Source of the DNA: Rubrivivax sp.
Lineage (GTDB): Bacteria > Pseudomonadota > Gammaproteobacteria > Burkholderiales > Burkholderiaceae_C
Reading direction: 5' to 3'
Assembly (NCBI GenBank): GCA_027485165.1
Contig: JAIXRN010000008.1
Location: 1-41,402 of the forward strand
Length of the DNA: 41,402 nucleotides
The notes under the pieces: generated by a model
Told to the model about the DNA's origin: nothing
Database searches by the model: none
Seen by the model: the letters and a program-made list of their open reading frames with translations, nothing else
Shown here: positions 39,015 to 41,402 of the stretch, one piece after another
Layout of the letters: each line of letters begins with the position of its first letter
How positions within the stretch are numbered: the first letter of the stretch is position 1
Program-made: the position numbers and the translations under genes

Positions 39015-39932
39015 TCAGTTGGTTACTGCCACGCGCGTGCCGTTGGACAGGCTCCAGACATAGGCGCCCAGCACGTGGACCTGCTCGGGCGTCAGCCGGC
39101 CCGACTGTGCCGGCATCATGTTCTGCTTGCCCTGCGTGATGATCTGCGTGATGGCCTGTTCGCCCCAGCCGTGCAGCCAGACTTTGTCCGTCAGGTTGGG
39201 CGCACCCAAAGCGGTGTTGCCCTTGCCGTCGGCGCCGTGGCAGGCGGCGCAAACGCCGAACTTGGCCTTGCCCAGCTGGGCGGCCACGTTGTTGTGCGGG
39301 CTGTCCGACAGGCTGAGCACGTAATTCGCCACATTGCGCACGTCTTCCGGTGTGCCCACTGCGGCTGCCATGGGCGGCATGTTGCCGGCGCGGCCATTAG
39401 CAATCGATGTCTTGATGAGGTCGTGCGTGCCGCCGTAGAGCCAGTCGCTGTCGGCCAGGTTCGGGAAGCCCTTGCTGCCGCGGGCGTTGCTGCCATGGCA
39501 CTGGGCGCAGTTGTTCAGGAACAGGCGTTCACCGATGCCCATGGCCTTCGCGTCCTGCGCCAGGGCTTCGGCGGGCAACGCGGTGTACCGAGCGTAGACC
39601 ACGCTCATCGCTTCGCGGGCCTTGGCCTGCTCGGCTTCGTACTGGCCCAGGCTGGACCACTTCAGCGTGCCGGTGTTGCTGCCCAGGCCGGGGTAGAAGG
39701 CCAGGTAGATGGCGGCGAAGGCCACGGTCATCACGAACAGCCACATCCACCAGCGCGGCAGCGGGTTGTTCATCTCGACCAGGTCTACGTCCCAGACGTG
39801 GCCGGTGGTGTTGTCGTCGGACATCACGCGGCGGCGCGCGGCGATGATCAGCAGCGCCAGGCAGGCCACCAGGCTCAGCACGACGGCGGCGGCGACGAAG
39901 ATCGCCCAGCCGCTGTGGATGAAGTCACTCAC
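39015..39932 (-). CDS. ccoP: cbb3-type cytochrome c oxidase subunit III (dihaem)
   Basis: CcoP passes electrons from cytochrome c to CcoO and the CcoN active site. The 305-residue product has an extra N-terminal span (about 10-32) before the CcoP anchor, then HVWDVDLVEMNNPLPRWWMW and the main span. Two haem-c sites follow: CAQCH at 142-146 and CAACH at 228-232, with Met axial-ligand candidates in GNMPPMAA and QNMMPAQSG. The start is GTG 39932, overlapping the end of ccoQ by eight bases. It is membrane anchored with the haem domains in the periplasm. Confidence 0.97.
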   Translation of the reverse strand: MSDFIHSGWAIFVAAAVVLSLVACLALLIIAARRRVMSDDNTTGHVWDVDLVEMNNPLPRWWMWLFVMTVAFAAIYLAFYPGLGSNTGTLKWSSLGQYEAEQAKAREAMSVVYARYTALPAEALAQDAKAMGIGERLFLNNCAQCHGSNARGSKGFPNLADSDWLYGGTHDLIKTSIANGRAGNMPPMAAAVGTPEDVRNVANYVLSLSDSPHNNVAAQLGKAKFGVCAACHGADGKGNTALGAPNLTDKVWLHGWGEQAITQIITQGKQNMMPAQSGRLTPEQVHVLGAYVWSLSNGTRVAVTN

Positions 39933-40089
39933 GAGAAGTCTCCCGTTGCTCGTCCAGGAAGGGCAGCATCGCAGCCGCGTCGTGTTCGGGCCGGCGCTTG
40001 CGGCTGTAGCTGTGCAGCACCAGCAGCAAGAAGAGCAGCAGGCCGCACAGCGTGACGGCGATGCGCAGGGTGTTGACGTCGATGTTCAT
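39925..40089 (-). CDS. ccoQ: cbb3-type cytochrome c oxidase subunit CcoQ
   Basis: This small gene encodes 54 residues: MNIDVNTLRIAVTLCGLLLF, continuing LLLVLHSYSRKRRPEHD and ending EQRETSRE. It has one membrane span (about residues 8-25), then a basic stretch (SYSRKRR) and an acidic tail, the normal CcoQ/FixQ pattern. It lies between ccoO and ccoP in the usual order, 33 bases after the ccoO stop and overlapping the ccoP GTG. CcoQ stabilises the assembled complex. Identification rests on position, size and topology. Confidence 0.9.
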   Translation of the reverse strand: MNIDVNTLRIAVTLCGLLLFLLLVLHSYSRKRRPEHDAAAMLPFLDEQRETSRE

Positions 40090-40122
40090 GTCGGTGGTCC
40101 TTCTTCGGCGGCGCGCTGGCGG

Positions 40123-40740
40123 TCACTTTCGCGCGGTGCCCAGCACCTGCAGGTAGGCGATCAGGGCTTGCAGTTCGGTCTTGCCCCGCACGGCATCGGC
40201 CGCTGCGGCGATCTCGGCGTCGGTGTAGGGCACACCCACGCGGCGCAGGCCCGTCATGTGCGTGCCGATGCTGGTGTCGTCGACCATGGCGGTGTCCAGC
40301 CAGGGGTAGGCGGGCATGTTCGATTCCGGCACCAGGTCACGCGGGTTGATCAGGTGGATGCGATGCCATTCGTCGCTGTAGCGGCCACCCACGCGGTGCA
40401 GGTCGGGGCCGGTGCGCTTGCTGCCCCACTGGAAGGGATGGTCGTAGACGAATTCGCCGGCCTGCGACAGCGGGCCGTAGCGCAGGGCTTCGGCACGGAA
40501 GGGGCGCACCATCTGCGAATGGCAGTTGTAGCAACCTTCGCGGGTGTAGATGTCGCGCCCGGCCAGCTGCAGCGCGGTGTAGGGCTTGAGCCCTTCCACC
40601 GGCTGCGTGGTGGACCGCTGGAAAAACAGCGGCACGATCTCGACCAGGCCACCAATGGCGATGGCCACGATGATCAGCGTGATGAGCAGGAAGTTGTTGG
40701 TCTCGATCTTTTCGTGACCACTGGGCTTGGCGTGGGCCAT
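40123..40740 (-). CDS. ccoO: cbb3-type cytochrome c oxidase subunit II (monohaem)
   Basis: This is a 205-residue membrane-anchored cytochrome c. The N-terminal anchor is [20 protein letters not shown], followed by [20 protein letters not shown]. The haem-c site is CYNCH at residues 70-74 in [20 protein letters not shown], a stretch that is nearly invariant in CcoO. The axial Met lies in [12 protein letters not shown]. It takes electrons from CcoP to the haem b of CcoN. It starts at ATG 40740, 27 bases after the ccoN stop. Confidence 0.97.
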   Translation of the reverse strand: MAHAKPSGHEKIETNNFLLITLIIVAIAIGGLVEIVPLFFQRSTTQPVEGLKPYTALQLAGRDIYTREGCYNCHSQMVRPFRAEALRYGPLSQAGEFVYDHPFQWGSKRTGPDLHRVGGRYSDEWHRIHLINPRDLVPESNMPAYPWLDTAMVDDTSIGTHMTGLRRVGVPYTDAEIAAAADAVRGKTELQALIAYLQVLGTARK

Positions 40741-40767
40741 GGGGGTTCCTCTTGTCTTTCGTACAGC

Positions 40768-41402
40768 TCAGGAATAGGCGGCAGCCACCCGCGGGATGGC
40801 CACGGGCTCGGCGCGCGCGCCCCGCACCGTCATCACCACGTTCCAGGCCATGATGAGCATGCCCGTCAGGTACATCAGCCCGCCCACCAGCCGGATGACG
40901 TAGTACGGGTAGCTGGCCTTCACGCCTTCGACGAAGCTGTAGACCAGGGTGCCGTCGGGGTTCACTGCACGCCACATCAGGCCCTGCATAACGCCGGCGA
41001 TCCACATTGCCGCGATGTACAGCACGATGCCCAGGGTGGCGATCCAGAAGTGCATCTCGATCGCCGGCACGCTGTGCATCTTGGTCTTGCCATACAGGCG
41101 CGGGATCAGGTGGTACAGCGCGCCCATGCTGATGAAGCCTACCCAACCCAGTGCGCCGCTGTGCACGTGGCCCACCGTCCAGTCGGTGTAGTGGGACAGC
41201 GCGTTGACGGTCTTGATCGACATCATCGGACCTTCGAACGTGGACATGCCGTAGAAGGACAGGCTCACGATCAGGAACTTCAGGATCGGGTCGTCACGCA
41301 GCTTGTGCCAGGCACCCGACAGCGTCATGACGCCGTTGATCATGCCGCCCCAGCTCGGCGCCAGCAGCACCAGGCTGAAGATCATGCCGATGCTCTGCGC
41401 CC
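40768..41402 (-). CDS. ccoN: cbb3-type cytochrome c oxidase subunit I, C-terminal part (runs off the right edge)
   Basis: This is the catalytic subunit that reduces oxygen to water at a haem b3-CuB site. About 210 residues of the C-terminal half are present, open to the window edge. The conserved stretch [20 protein letters not shown] contains the His ligands of haem b3 and low-spin haem b. [20 protein letters not shown] and the final spans [20 protein letters not shown] and [20 protein letters not shown] are typical. The 5' part and promoter, probably with a further FNR box, lie outside. Confidence 0.97.
   Translation of the reverse strand, partial: AQSIGMIFSLVLLAPSWGGMINGVMTLSGAWHKLRDDPILKFLIVSLSFYGMSTFEGPMMSIKTVNALSHYTDWTVGHVHSGALGWVGFISMGALYHLIPRLYGKTKMHSVPAIEMHFWIATLGIVLYIAAMWIAGVMQGLMWRAVNPDGTLVYSFVEGVKASYPYYVIRLVGGLMYLTGMLIMAWNVVMTVRGARAEPVAIPRVAAAYS

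Overview
The window is GC-rich chromosomal DNA from a betaproteobacterium of the order Burkholderiales. The gene content and order point to the Rubrivivax/Leptothrix/Aquabacterium/Comamonadaceae side of that order. The supporting signs are the order ilvI / ECF sigma / DUF3619 / DUF3106 / RDD, the block cysS-glycosylase-accA-tilS-lysC-tRNA-Ser, and the ccoNOQPG cluster beside fnr and hemN. The placement is inferred from gene order and protein families, not from a database search. I see no rRNA, CRISPR array, insertion sequence, integrase or phage module; this looks like core chromosome with small regulatory and repeat features in the gaps.

Layout. 1-409: the 5' end of acetolactate synthase, reading out of the window. 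670-3530: a tightly coupled plus-strand operon of ECF sigma factor, DUF3619 membrane protein, DUF3106 exported protein, RDD membrane protein and a LOG-family hydrolase. 3587-5640: glnB and nadE on the minus strand. 5667-8758: a FemAB-like acyltransferase, inorganic pyrophosphatase and an Old Yellow Enzyme. 8923-11145: katG. 11238-15411: a small cysteine-containing hypothetical protein, a TonB-dependent receptor and an MFS transporter. 15531-16244: a HAD phosphatase. 16351-22230 (minus): tRNA-Ser(GCU) with its own promoter and terminator, lysC, tilS, accA, an AlkA-like glycosylase and cysS. 22391-25783 (plus): a TPR protein, periplasmic and cytoplasmic cyclophilins, lpxH and mtfA. 25811-28500 (minus): clpA and clpS. 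28697-29951: a cold-shock protein and an amidase with an SH3 domain. 29975-32665: argO/argP with a clear operator, then a zinc-type cation diffusion facilitator. 32744-33997: icd. 34143-41402: a microaerobic respiration region with a SafE-like protein, hemN, fnr, a FixH-like protein, ccoG, ccoP, ccoQ, ccoO and the 3' part of ccoN.

How the parts work together. The right-hand 7 kb is a coherent low-oxygen module: Fnr senses oxygen, HemN makes haem without oxygen, and CcoNOQP is the high-affinity terminal oxidase assembled with CcoG and the FixH-like protein. An FNR-type box lies between hemN and fnr. ArgP and ArgO form a self-contained basic-amino-acid export switch around a perfect palindrome. 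ClpS, ClpA and the cold-shock protein share one divergent control region. The sigma/DUF3619/DUF3106/RDD/LOG operon has the topology expected of an envelope-sensing pathway of unassigned function, and it is the best candidate here for an undescribed system.

No gene-free stretch exceeds about 300 bases. The longest gaps are 410-669 (divergent promoters and the ilvI leader) and 13942-14175 (TonB receptor upstream region with one hairpin).
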